From VFKU01 sp964620045 (lineage in GTDB: Bacteria > Hydrogenedentota > Hydrogenedentia > Hydrogenedentales > GCA-2746185), in contig CAZUJL010000022.1 of assembly GCA_964620045.1 (NCBI GenBank), positions 1 through 64,000 of the forward strand: a stretch of DNA of 64,000 bases, read 5' to 3'. Both the position numbers and the translations under genes were made by a program. This document shows, piece after piece, positions 1 through 10,300 of the stretch. Under the pieces are notes generated by a model. It saw only the letters and a program-made list of their open reading frames with translations, ran no database searches and was not told where the DNA came from. Each line of letters begins with the position of its first letter. The first letter of the stretch is position 1.

Positions 1-248
1 TCGGCCGTGCGCATCCCGTTGCCGGTGCCCACGAGCAGGGCCCGCTGACGGACGACGTCGAGGTCGACCTCGGTCGCGGTGAGCCGGGGCCGGCCGCGCG
101 CGACGTGGGTGTCCCAGGCTTCGTCGTCGGACGCGCGCGCATCGAAGGCGAGGTCGTCGACGGTCACGACGTCGTCGTCGAGGTCGTCGAGGTCGCCCAG
201 TTCGTCGAGGTCGCCGGGGTCGAGCCCGTCGCGGTCGTCGGGGGTCAC
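1..248 (-). CDS. Partial ORF of unknown function leaving the left edge
   Basis: A minus-strand reading frame opens with GTG at 248 and stays open for 82 codons to the window edge, so the C-terminus is missing. The start overlaps the stop of the next minus-strand ORF as GTGA, a layout typical of translational coupling. The N-terminus is strikingly rich in Asp and Leu (GDLDELGDLDDLDDD), followed by a segment ending RQRALLVGTGNGMRTA. Nearly every codon ends in G or C, more extreme than in genes farther right. I do not recognise a family. The open frame in such GC-rich DNA could be chance, so confidence is low. Confidence 0.35.
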   Translation of the reverse strand, partial: MTPDDRDGLDPGDLDELGDLDDLDDDVVTVDDLAFDARASDDEAWDTHVARGRPRLTATEVDLDVVRQRALLVGTGNGMRTA

Positions 249-361
249 CCGGCCTCCACTCCCAGCACCGCCGGATCCACGGTCACGTCGAACACGTGCA
301 CCACCGGGCCGCCGAGGCGGAGGGTGTCACCCACCTCGACCGTCAGCTCGCCGCCCGGCAC
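245..361 (-). CDS. Possible small ORF coupled to the partial edge ORF
   Basis: A 38-codon minus-strand frame can start at GTG 361, preceded by an AGGAGG-like sequence about 11 bases upstream. It ends in TGA at 245-247, which overlaps the GTG of the edge ORF. The peptide (TVEVGDTLRLGG, then VVHVFDVTVDPAVLG) reads like a beta-rich protein and has extreme GC3. The frame stays open upstream into the HGG gene region, so it may instead be the end of a longer protein cut by an assembly junction near 380-420. No family is recognised. Confidence 0.25.
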   Translation of the reverse strand: MPGGELTVEVGDTLRLGGPVVHVFDVTVDPAVLGVEAG

Positions 362-422
362 GCCCTGCGCGTCCTCCTGGACCGAAGACTGGATCGCGGC
401 CGTCGAGGCGCGCGAGCAAGCG

Positions 423-1304
423 ATGGACCGCCGCATCTGCGGCGCACGCACGATTGGCGGGAAGCCATGCCCGCAGGCCGCTGACCATCCGTCCGGTCGA
501 TGCCGGCACCACGGTGGGTTCGCGCTGACCGGGGCGCCGGCGGGCAACCGCAACGCCGTGATCCACGGACTGTATTCGCGGCGACTCGCGATTGTGGGTT
601 CGCACAACCCCGGCTGGCAGAGCGACCCGACGGGCGGCGGCGCGCCGGACCAGGGCCGCGGCGTCGTGCAGCTTGCGAATGCGGACCGCGCGATTTGTCC
701 GTTCGAGTTGGCGGAGTACAACGCGCTCGTCACGGACCTGATGCAGCGCACCTGCGCGGGCGGCAACAACCCGATGGGCCTGCACCTCGCGCACCAGGTC
801 GCGCTACTGACGGTGATGGTGGGCCGCGCGACGCGCGCGCTCGCGCAGTCTTCGCTGACGCAAAAGATGGAGCAATCCGCCGAGGACTACTACATGGCGG
901 TCGAGAAACCCAGCGCGGCGCTGATGGCGTTTGAGAAATTGTCCGCGGAACTCCGCCGTTGGATGCAGCACATCGAGAAGCACTACCCACTCAGCGCCGA
1001 GGTCTCCGCCGAGACGCAACTCGAATGCGATCTCCGCCGCGCATCCGACACCCGCACCGACCCCGACGGCCTCGCCGATCTAAACGCCGCGCACACCATC
1101 GCCGACGAACGCTACGCCGAGCAGCGCGCCAACGATCGCGCCAGCGCCGACGCGCGCAAAGCCCTAGCCCGCGCCGAAGCCGAAAACGCCACGCACTGGG
1201 ACCTCAAACACTTCCACCAACGCACCGGCACTGCGCCGACGCCCCTCTCCACCACCGACCTCCTAACCAAACTCCTAAACCACACCGCCCACCCACCCGG
1301 TTAA
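423..1304 (+). CDS. HGG-motif phage-like protein with N-terminal Cys cluster
   Basis: A 293-residue protein starting at ATG 423. It begins with a CGARTIGGKPC...C..HHGG cluster and continues GAPAGNRNAVIHGLYSR. This Cys/HGG plus GNxNAxxHGxYS arrangement is common in phage and prophage proteins, some annotated as terminase small-subunit-like; that link is family knowledge, not proof of function. The remainder is charged and probably helical (residues about 90-250), with many Ala/Glu/Arg runs. The frame extends upstream to 105, but that part is low complexity and antisense to the minus-strand ORFs, so I use the internal ATG. The TAA stop lies in the first bases of the inverted repeat that follows. 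No capsid or large terminase gene is nearby, so this is at most a phage remnant. Confidence 0.55.
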   Translation: MDRRICGARTIGGKPCPQAADHPSGRCRHHGGFALTGAPAGNRNAVIHGLYSRRLAIVGSHNPGWQSDPTGGGAPDQGRGVVQLANADRAICPFELAEYNALVTDLMQRTCAGGNNPMGLHLAHQVALLTVMVGRATRALAQSSLTQKMEQSAEDYYMAVEKPSAALMAFEKLSAELRRWMQHIEKHYPLSAEVSAETQLECDLRRASDTRTDPDGLADLNAAHTIADERYAEQRANDRASADARKALARAEAENATHWDLKHFHQRTGTAPTPLSTTDLLTKLLNHTAHPPG

Positions 1305-1520
1305 CCACAGAGACACAGAGGAACACAGAGAAGGTCAAGAATAATTGGCCACGGATGAACACCGATAAACACGGATAACTTCAAAAACAGAATTCAATGA
1401 TCTTGACCTTACAACAAACTCTCTTTGCTCTTGACCCTATCTGTGTCCATCTGTGTTCATCTGTGGCAAAAAAAGAATTTTCCCTTGACCTCTCTGCGTT
1501 CCTCTGTGCCTCTGTGGTTA
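1302..1520. repeat. Large imperfect inverted repeat of CCACAGAG type
   Basis: The left arm (1302-1377) begins TAACCACAGAGACACAGAGG and runs through an AAGGTCAAG stretch and GGCCACGGATGAACACCG. The right arm (1438-1520) is its approximate reverse complement, ending CCTCTGTGCCTCTGTGGTTA. About 60 bases separate the arms, so the RNA or single strand could fold into a hairpin of nearly 80 pairs. From memory, CCACAGAG/ACGGATGAACAC sequences recur as dispersed repeats in planctomycete-like and other environmental genomes. It fills the gap between the HGG gene and the oxidase operon; I see no gene inside it. Confidence 0.8.
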
Positions 1521-1568
1521 AAAGGCCTGTCCTTGGAGTAGGCCTCACCGTTCCCCTACAATCCCCGC

Positions 1569-3274
<1,706 letters not shown>

Positions 3275-3278
<4 letters not shown>

Positions 3279-4147
3279 GGGACCTGCTCGGCTTCCCGCT
3301 GGTCGCCTCAGAACACGGCGGCGCGATGACCAACTTCATCCTCGGCGTGCACGCGATCATGCTGGTCGTGTTTTTCGCCTGGGGCCTATGGTTCGTCACC
3401 GCGCTCATCCGCTTCCGCGCGACGCGCAACCCGCACGCCGATCATCGCGGCCTGCGCACGCGCCTGCCCTACGCCGCTGCCGCTGCGCTCGCGCTCACCG
3501 AAGCCGCGCTGCTCTTCGGCGTGTCGCTGCCGTTCTGGCACAAGACGATCGCGGCCGCGCCGGACCCCGCCCGCGAGGATGTATACGTCGTGCGCGTGAT
3601 CGGCCAGCAGTTCCAGTGGAACGTGCACTATCCCGGCGCGGACGGCGTCTTCGGGCGCACGAGTCCGGCGCTGGTCGACGACGTGCTAAACCCGCTCGGT
3701 CTCGACAACGACGACCCCGCCTCGGCCGACGACATCACGACGCTGAACCAGTTGCACCTGCCGATCGGCAAGATCGCGCTGATTTATCTCGGCTCGAAGG
3801 ACGTGATCCATAGCTTCTTTCTGCCGGAATTCCGCGTGAAGCAGGACGCAATCCCCGGCATGCGCGTGCCGGTGTACTTCACGCCGACGATGACCAGCGA
3901 GGAGTTCCGCGCGAAGATTGGAAATCCCGCGCGCGAGTTTGAGATCGCGTGCGCGCAGCTCTGCGGCATCAACCACTACACGATGCGCGGGTTCGTGACC
4001 ATTGAGACGCAGGAGCAGCTTGATGCGTGGTACGCCGCGCAGCTCGAGCAGAAGAAGGAGTACGCTGCGGACGACTGGTGGGTCGAGGCCGCGCCGGAAA
4101 CTCTGCCACCGACGCCGGCGCCCGCCCCGGAACCGCAGCAACCCTGA
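3275..4147 (+). CDS. coxB: Haem-copper oxidase subunit II with CuA site
   Basis: A 290-residue subunit II that accepts electrons at a binuclear CuA centre facing the periplasm. Two N-terminal membrane helices (about residues 18-45 and 64-86) precede a cupredoxin domain containing the conserved QQFQWNVHYPG. CuA ligands are His179 (HSFFLPEF), Cys226, Cys230, His234 and Met237 in CAQLCGINHYTM; Gln228 replaces the usual Glu, whose role is through its backbone carbonyl. A Pro/Ala-rich tail ends the protein. The ATG overlaps the coxA stop by four bases, so the two are translationally coupled. No haem c motif is fused to the C-terminus, and a strong hairpin follows. Confidence 0.92.
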
Positions 4148-4160
4148 GCCCACAAGCAAG

Positions 4161-4194
4161 CGGGGCCGGGAATCCCATCGGATGCCCGGCCCCG
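4161..4194. terminator. Strong hairpin after coxB, probably bidirectional terminator
   Basis: Perfect 10-bp stem CGGGGCCGGG / CCCGGCCCCG with a 14-base loop, 13 bases after the coxB stop and 54 bases before the end of the convergent minus-strand gene. The T-tract is weak (TTCGCTACGTTT), so termination efficiency is uncertain. Confidence 0.65.
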
Positions 4195-4247
4195 TTCGCT
4201 ACGTTTATGTCTGCTGGGTTGGACCGTAGTCCCGCCCTCAGTGCGGT

Positions 4248-5261
4248 TCAGTTTCCGTTGGCTGCGCCTTCGGCTGGCTTCGCTTCGGTGGTCGCGGCCG
4301 GCTTGGCGACGAAGCCTTCGACTTCGAAAGGCGCGCTCCACTGCGTCTCGCCCCACACGAGGCGCACGATGCCGCCGTTGGCGGTTTGCTCCAGCTCAAC
4401 CTTGAAGGTTTCCGCCGGTTCGGCAGGCTTGCCGGTTTCAAGCGCGACCTCGGCGGCGTCGGCTTCGGGGTTGTGCATCGTGCCCCACACGTCCGACTCG
4501 CTATTGAAGATCAGGTTCCAGCCGGTGGCGGTCTTGCGCATCCAGAGGCTGTACACGCCGGGGTAGTCCGGCGCGACGTTTTCCTTCTTCACGACGCCCT
4601 GCGCGAACTTCATGTCCACGTCGGTCATCAGCTTCGTCGCGCGGCCGCCGACGAATTCGAACACTTCGCCTTCCTTCACTTCGCTCAGGCGCTTATAGTC
4701 TTCGTCGGCCGTCGCGAGCGGATGAAAGTTGACGCTTACTTTGTCGTCGCCGAAGCGCAGGCGTGCGGAGTTGGCGGCCATGCGACGATTGCGGCTGCGC
4801 GTCTCGCGGATTTCCGCGTCTTCACCGGCGGCAACCACGGCCGTGAACGGCGCGCTGAACAGGCCGCTGTCTTCGGCGAAGGTGCCTTCGAGGCCTTCGG
4901 CCGACGGCGTAGCCGTCACCGTGACCTGAAATTCCTGCTGCCCGAACTTCAGCGGATACTTGAGCACCATGTTGCCGCGCTCGTCGATCGAGACGTCTTC
5001 GATGGCCGTCGGCTCGGGCAACTGCGCCGAATCGATCGTGGCGCCGACTTTGCCTTCGAGATCGACGACAATCATGTTGAAATTCATCTGACGTCCCATC
5101 ATGTCGATGGTGACCGCCCAGTTACTGAGGAAATCCCGGGCTTCCGACGAATCGAGCTTCGTCGGCACCGGATCTTCGGCGACCACGGCGGGCGAAACCG
5201 CCGCCATCATCGCCATCGCGCACACTGCCACCCATTGCCACCCTTGAAATCCCGCGCGCAT
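4248..5261 (-). CDS. Secreted DUF2911-like protein
   Basis: A 337-residue protein with an N-terminal signal peptide (hydrophobic stretch to about residue 28, AVVAED). The C-terminal third contains YPGVYSLWMRKTATGW, LIFNSESDVWGT and a later RLVWGETQW, matching the pattern of DUF2911 proteins (AGxYxL..., W.VIFN...WG, then a W-containing strand). The N-terminal half is beta-rich and not recognised. A shorter homologue lies at 29080-29760. Both sit next to cytochrome c-copper monooxygenase genes, which suggests a shared periplasmic role. The tail is Ala/Glu/Pro rich. Function is unknown; substrate binding or accessory folding are guesses. Confidence is high that it is a gene and moderate for the family. 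Confidence 0.8.
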   Translation of the reverse strand: MRAGFQGWQWVAVCAMAMMAAVSPAVVAEDPVPTKLDSSEARDFLSNWAVTIDMMGRQMNFNMIVVDLEGKVGATIDSAQLPEPTAIEDVSIDERGNMVLKYPLKFGQQEFQVTVTATPSAEGLEGTFAEDSGLFSAPFTAVVAAGEDAEIRETRSRNRRMAANSARLRFGDDKVSVNFHPLATADEDYKRLSEVKEGEVFEFVGGRATKLMTDVDMKFAQGVVKKENVAPDYPGVYSLWMRKTATGWNLIFNSESDVWGTMHNPEADAAEVALETGKPAEPAETFKVELEQTANGGIVRLVWGETQWSAPFEVEGFVAKPAATTEAKPAEGAANGN

Positions 5262-5317
5262 GCTCAGACACCCTCTTTGCGTTCGCCGCTGCGGGCGAAC
5301 CCAGTCTGCAAGCCAAG

Positions 5318-5336
5318 GCCCGGCGCAGCGCCGGGC
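5318..5336. other. GC-rich dyad in the intergenic gap
   Basis: Near-perfect palindrome GCCCGGCGC-A-GCGCCGGGC between the start of the DUF2911-like gene and the end of the cytochrome-monooxygenase gene. It could be a protein-binding dyad or part of an RNA hairpin upstream of the gene starting at 5261. Confidence 0.45.
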
Positions 5337-5356
5337 ACGTACCCTTAAAGATTATC

Positions 5357-5389
5357 GGGAGGGACCCGGTTTATGGCCGAATCCCTCCC
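5357..5389 (-). terminator. Hairpin downstream of cytochrome-monooxygenase gene
   Basis: On the minus strand GGGAGGGA pairs with TCCCTCCC, with an inner CGG/CCG extension, 26 bases after the stop at 5415. The trailing bases GATAATCTTT are only moderately T-rich. It separates the 5415-6668 gene from the gene starting at 5261. Confidence 0.5.
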
Positions 5390-5414
5390 CGGAACGCAAC
5401 TATACGTCACCGGT

Positions 5415-6668
5415 TCAGTCGCCGGGGAACTGCACATCCTTCTTCGGCGCGACGGTCATCCAGGCAAGGTCCATTTCGTCGGTGGTCGGACCGCCGAAAC
5501 GAATCGCTTCGCTGGAGTCGAAGCCCGCGGCCGCGCCGCGTTCGTCGGAGTTGTCGTACCAGAATTCCATTTCGACGCGCGTACCGGCCGGCAGAATCTT
5601 GTGCTCGGCGTAGTCGTAGCCCGTCTGCCAGTTAAAGTCCCACGCCGGAACGTGCAGAAGCTGTTCCGAGGTGCCATCCGGATAGAACGCGGTGTACTTC
5701 GCTTCGGTACCGCGCAGGTGCATGTGCGGCAGCATCGAGAGCACGATCGTGTCTTCGTCGAAGGTGTGCGACGCGCCAACTTTCCAGTGCTTCGCGTGCG
5801 GCGGAATTTCAAACGAGCCGTGGGCGACCGGGAAGATATTGACCGGGTGCGTGACTTTCGCGCCCTCGGGGTGGAACTGGAGACCGATCTGCGAGCTGTC
5901 CCACTTGCCCGTGCCCGGGCCGGCTTCCTTGTGATAGTGCATCGCGAAGGTGATCGCGGAGCCCTTCTTGAGCTCGATGCCGTAGCCTTCCGGCCACTGC
6001 GACTGGTCCGCGCCCGGCGCGTTGCCGCCCAGCATGCCGCGGCTGGTTTCGCCGGCATGTTCCTTGGAGTTCGCGTGACCGATGATATGGTGCACCACGT
6101 CGCTACCCGGCTTGAATTCAATGCTGCGAATCCAGCGATCGTTCGGAAGCTGCTCTTCGGTGAGCTGCGTGGTGATGTTTTCGTAAAGGTCCTGCACCTC
6201 GTCCTTCACGAAGAAGGGCTTCGGGAAATCGACGACGAGGTCCGGCTGACCGAAGTTCCAACCCGTCTCCGAGAACTTAATCGGGGCGGGGGCATCCTGC
6301 GGATTGCCGCGCTTGGCACCCTGCTGGACCCAGTCGGTCAAGGTCTTGATCTGTTCGGCGGATAGCGTGCGCTCGTTGCTGAACACGCCGTGGTATTCCT
6401 CGGACGCGTCCCACGGCGGCATCACCTTTTCGTTCACCGCCTTCACCATTGCCTTTGCCCACGGACGAACTTCCTCGTAGGTCATCAGCGACATCGGCGC
6501 GACCATGCCCGAGAGATTGATGCCCGAGGGGCGGTGGCAGGTCTGACATTTTTCCTGCAGGATCGGCAGCACGTCCTTGGTGAACGTGATTTCCGCCTGC
6601 GCGGCGCCCGCGAACGATGCGCCGACCAGCGCAGCGCCCAGAGCGACTTTCTTCGTGAGGTAGTGCAT
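5415..6668 (-). CDS. Cytochrome c-fused copper monooxygenase (PHM-like), copy 1
   Basis: Secreted 417-residue protein. The start at 6668 gives a clean signal peptide (MHYLTKKVALGAAL..., cleavage near AQA). A short haem c domain follows, with CQTCH at 41-45 and the nearby motif MPPW. The rest resembles copper type II ascorbate-dependent monooxygenases of the peptidylglycine alpha-hydroxylating type. All six copper-ligand positions can be matched: His193-His194 (VVHHII), His244 (MHYH), His315 and His317 (LPHMHLRG), and Met399 (GGPTTDEM, compare GGTSSDEM of PHM). I infer hydroxylation of an unknown substrate, with electrons entering through the fused haem instead of ascorbate. Related copies lie at 21105, 26306 and 27661. 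The gene is downstream of a small secreted protein on the same strand. Confidence 0.85.
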   Translation of the reverse strand: MHYLTKKVALGAALVGASFAGAAQAEITFTKDVLPILQEKCQTCHRPSGINLSGMVAPMSLMTYEEVRPWAKAMVKAVNEKVMPPWDASEEYHGVFSNERTLSAEQIKTLTDWVQQGAKRGNPQDAPAPIKFSETGWNFGQPDLVVDFPKPFFVKDEVQDLYENITTQLTEEQLPNDRWIRSIEFKPGSDVVHHIIGHANSKEHAGETSRGMLGGNAPGADQSQWPEGYGIELKKGSAITFAMHYHKEAGPGTGKWDSSQIGLQFHPEGAKVTHPVNIFPVAHGSFEIPPHAKHWKVGASHTFDEDTIVLSMLPHMHLRGTEAKYTAFYPDGTSEQLLHVPAWDFNWQTGYDYAEHKILPAGTRVEMEFWYDNSDERGAAAGFDSSEAIRFGGPTTDEMDLAWMTVAPKKDVQFPGD

Positions 6669-6742
6669 GTAAAATCTCCCGGTGTTCCCACCGCGTTTGC
6701 GCCATCCGCAGCGCATCATGCCCGTATAAACCAAAAGCGCGA

Positions 6743-7138
6743 TCAGTATTCGCTGATCACGCTCATTCGAATCACGTTAGCGCCCTTGGCCGTGTACTTG
6801 AGTCCTTGGACGGTGACCTTCTTGCCGACATATTCCGCGACGAACTTATTTGCCAATTCCAAATGGGAGGCCGGCGCGTTGTTGCGGTAGACGGCGATCC
6901 AGACTATGCCGGTCTCGTCTTCGAGAATGCCGACGGGGAATCCTTCCTCGATGCGCGCCTTGTGCGCGGCCACGAGCTCGGGCGTGTAGCCCTGCATCGC
7001 GTAGGTACCAAGTTCGATAACGTCTCCGACGATGATGCCCTTCTCACCTTTTGGTGCCGCATCCTGCGCGAACACCCATGCACCCGCGGTGAGAGCCATC
7101 GCCGCACAAACGAACACAATCGCGTACTTGCGCTTCAT
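6743..7138 (-). CDS. Small secreted protein of unknown function
   Basis: A 131-residue protein with a signal peptide (MKRKYAIVFVCAAMALTAGAWVFAQ). The mature part, about 105 residues, has VIELGTYAMQGYTPELVAAH, a GIVWIAVY strand and a C-terminal GKKVTVQGLKYTAKGANVI that looks like a small beta-barrel (OB-like) ending. No metal-binding Cys or His cluster is visible. It lies 74 bases upstream of the cytochrome-monooxygenase gene on the same strand and probably shares its transcript. A companion role in the same periplasmic pathway is an inference from position only. Confidence 0.75.
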   Translation of the reverse strand: MKRKYAIVFVCAAMALTAGAWVFAQDAAPKGEKGIIVGDVIELGTYAMQGYTPELVAAHKARIEEGFPVGILEDETGIVWIAVYRNNAPASHLELANKFVAEYVGKKVTVQGLKYTAKGANVIRMSVISEY

Positions 7139-7378
7139 GCCTTCCTCCAGTTACCGGGCCGACCGCCCGGAGTCGCTCCGCGCTCTTCCGGTCATTCCCG
7201 CGCGGATATCTGATAATACGTAAACGCGGGCCTGGCCGTCCACCCCCGGCGGCTGCCGCGAGACTCCGTAACTCGAACCTTTCAAAAGACTTACGGAATC
7301 GACTGCTTTCGCCGCGGGATTCGGCTTCGATGAGTGAAAACACCACCCAAAGCGTCCGGGTTCCAGCAAAACCCCAGC

Positions 7379-10300
7379 CTACGGCTGTTTTTTCACCGGA
7401 AACAGTGCTTTTATTTCCCGCACATTCCCGGCCAATTCGTCGAATCCTGCCTGCACCCGCGGCGCGTCTGCCGTGTCGCCTGCGCGGTCGATTTTGTTGA
7501 CCGTCCGGTTCACGGTGCCCAGCATGTATTTCAGCCGGCCTTTCTGCCGCGGATCGACGCCCGTTGTTTCCGGTTTCGAGAGCGCCGCGACCAGATCGGC
7601 GATATCGAGCGCCGGCTGATAGAGCGTGTACCAATCCTTGGCCGCGATGCGCGCGCGCAGGTCTTCTTGTTTAAGATCGATTAGCGCAAGAATTTCCGGC
7701 GCCGTGGCGGGAATTAGCAGCGGCGGGCGGAAGTGGCTGTGCGTCGGCGGCACCCCCGGAGCACCGGGGACGCCCGGCGTCGCCATGCCGGGCATTCCGG
7801 GCATGGCCGACGCGGACGGCGCACCGCCGGTGTCGACCGTGACCTGATCGAACTCAAAGTCGAAGCGTTTGTCGACACCGCCGAGTTTGACGAGCGCATA
7901 CAAGGTCGACGGCATCTGCGGCGGCACGACGGCCATCAAGTAGTCCGCGCCGGGCCGGATCAACTGGAGTTCGTAGACGTCTTCCGTGACTTCGCCGGTC
8001 TTCTCGTTCAGATGTTCGATGCGCGCAGTGCCGGTGAAGTTGCGCGGATCGATCGGACGGCGGAAGTCGTCGTAGAAATACACGCGGAACTCACCGGGGC
8101 TCGGCATGGTGCCTTCCACGTGGTGGAAGAGATTGTCCGCCATGTGGAATTGACCGCCGTGGATTGGATTGTGGTTCATGTGCGCGACGGCGGTGTTCAG
8201 CGCGATCGCGGGATCGATCGTCACCGCGTCGAAGTTGAACGTGAAGGCTTCGCGCTTGCCGCCGATCCACACGCCGGCCTTCACTTCGAGTGGCGTCGCC
8301 GGAGAAACATACGCCACCAGACTTTCGGGCGATTGTGTGTCCCGACTCATCGGCAGCTTCTTGCCGTCCAGTTCAATTTCCGCCGCGAACAGACCGGGAT
8401 CAACGGGATGTTTCCACGCGTCGTAGAAATACAGGCGAAGTTCGCCCGGATGCGGCAAGGCGGCTTCGACGTAATGGAAACCGTCGGCGGAGGGATAGAT
8501 TTCAGGACTGCCGTGCGGGCCGAGGACGATGGCCTGTTTCGGGGTTGCGTCGGTGGCCGGGTCCCACGGTTCTTCGCTGATTTCGTCAAACTCGAACTCG
8601 ATCGACTGCTTCCCCGTGCCGATGGCGAGTGTGACACGCGTCTTCATCGGCAATTCAGGATTCACTTTCGCGGCGAGGTACTCCGCGCGCGGCGACGGCA
8701 CTACGAGGGCGATCGGCGTTCCCGCGGATGACTGCGGGCTGCCGCCGAGCACTTCGGCCTGCGCCGTGAAACCACGCGGATCGATCGGTTGCAAGTTGGG
8801 ACCGTAAAAATACAACCGCAGATCGCCGGGCGCCGGCAACGCGGCTTCGACGCGATACTCGGTGCCTTCGATCGCTTCGAGCCAACCACCGTGCGGCGGT
8901 TCGGTGAAACCCTGCTTGGCGGCCGGGTCTTGTGACGCCGCGGGCGGCGTAGGCCCGTTGAACGTGAAGTCGAAGGCTTCTTCCTCGCCGCCGAGCAAGA
9001 CCTTGGCGGTAAGCGTTTGCGGAAACACGGGATCCAGCCAGGCGGAAAGGTGATCGTCGCCGGGCAGGAACTGCGTCAACGGCACACTGCGCGCGCCGCC
9101 GTCCACCAGAAGTTCCGCTTTGAAATTGCGCGGATCGATTGGCGCCATACGGTCGTCATAGATGTACAGCGAGAACGCGCCGGGCCGCGGCATTGTGCCT
9201 TGCACTTGGTGGTAGCCATTCTTCGCGATGCGGATACGCTCCGGCTCCTGCGGCACGTCGATGGTCTCGGCGACCGCCTTGGTGGTTTCCGCGACCGTGC
9301 GGCCACCGCCCAGTGCGTCGACGATTTCACCGCCGATGCCGCCCAGCATGCCGCCGCCTTGTTGCGGCTCCTTGGTCACGACGACGGGCGTGAGCTTGAG
9401 GTGATCGTCGAGCGTGTAGTGGAAGTACATGTACAGCCGCTCGTCGAGATAACCCGGACCGGTCTTCACATCTTTTGGCGGACTGTTCGGATTCGACTCG
9501 TTCGCCTCGGTGTTGTCGAGGTAGCTCGTCAGCACGAGCCGCGCGCCCTGCGGGGCGGCGACCGGCTCTGCGAAGCGATAACTCGTCGCCCACCGTTGCT
9601 GGTATCTCGGCACCCACGCGAGCGTGCGTTCGATGCCGTCGGGATAGAAGATTTCGATCTTAAGCTGCGTCGCCACGGGCCCCGCATGCGGCTCGATGGC
9701 GAGCAGGTGCGTGTTCTCGGTGAACACATACTCCACTTTCTTCTGCACTTTCTCGCCCACCTTCACCGCAAACGCGGGCGCTTCGGCGAGACGCGATTCG
9801 ACCATCAAATCGAACTCTTCGTTGGGCGCGGCGAGGAACAGGCCGAGGCGCGTGTTGTCGCGGATTTCCTGCGACCAATCGGCCCACTCGGGGCGGACGT
9901 ATTCGACACGCAGTTCGATGCTCGAGCCTTTGTACAGCTTGCGGCCGGCGGTTTGCGGATACATCACCGGGCCATCGCCCTTCACCCACTGGCCGAGGAA
10001 ATGCGGACCGGCGGGCATGGGACGCATGCGCGTGATCTCGCGTTCTTTTTCGGTCGCGTAGGGATCGTAGGCGCCCTTGACCTCCATCTCGATCGCGGGC
10101 GGCTGGAAACCTTCGGGATCGTGGAGCCACGCGGTGACGCGGGCGACGTTTTGCGGATTGCCGACCAGAAATTCGTAGCCGGTGATGTAGGTATCCGCGG
10201 GAACATCGACGGCGATGAGGGCTTCGGCCGAATCGTAGACCTTGTCTTTCGGCACGACGTGGCCCTGCGGCAATGCGACGATCAGACCGGGCGCGCCCAG

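Noticed and set aside
1302..1520. Insertion sequence
   Set aside because: No transposase frame inside and no target duplication could be recognised; classed as a dispersed inverted repeat.
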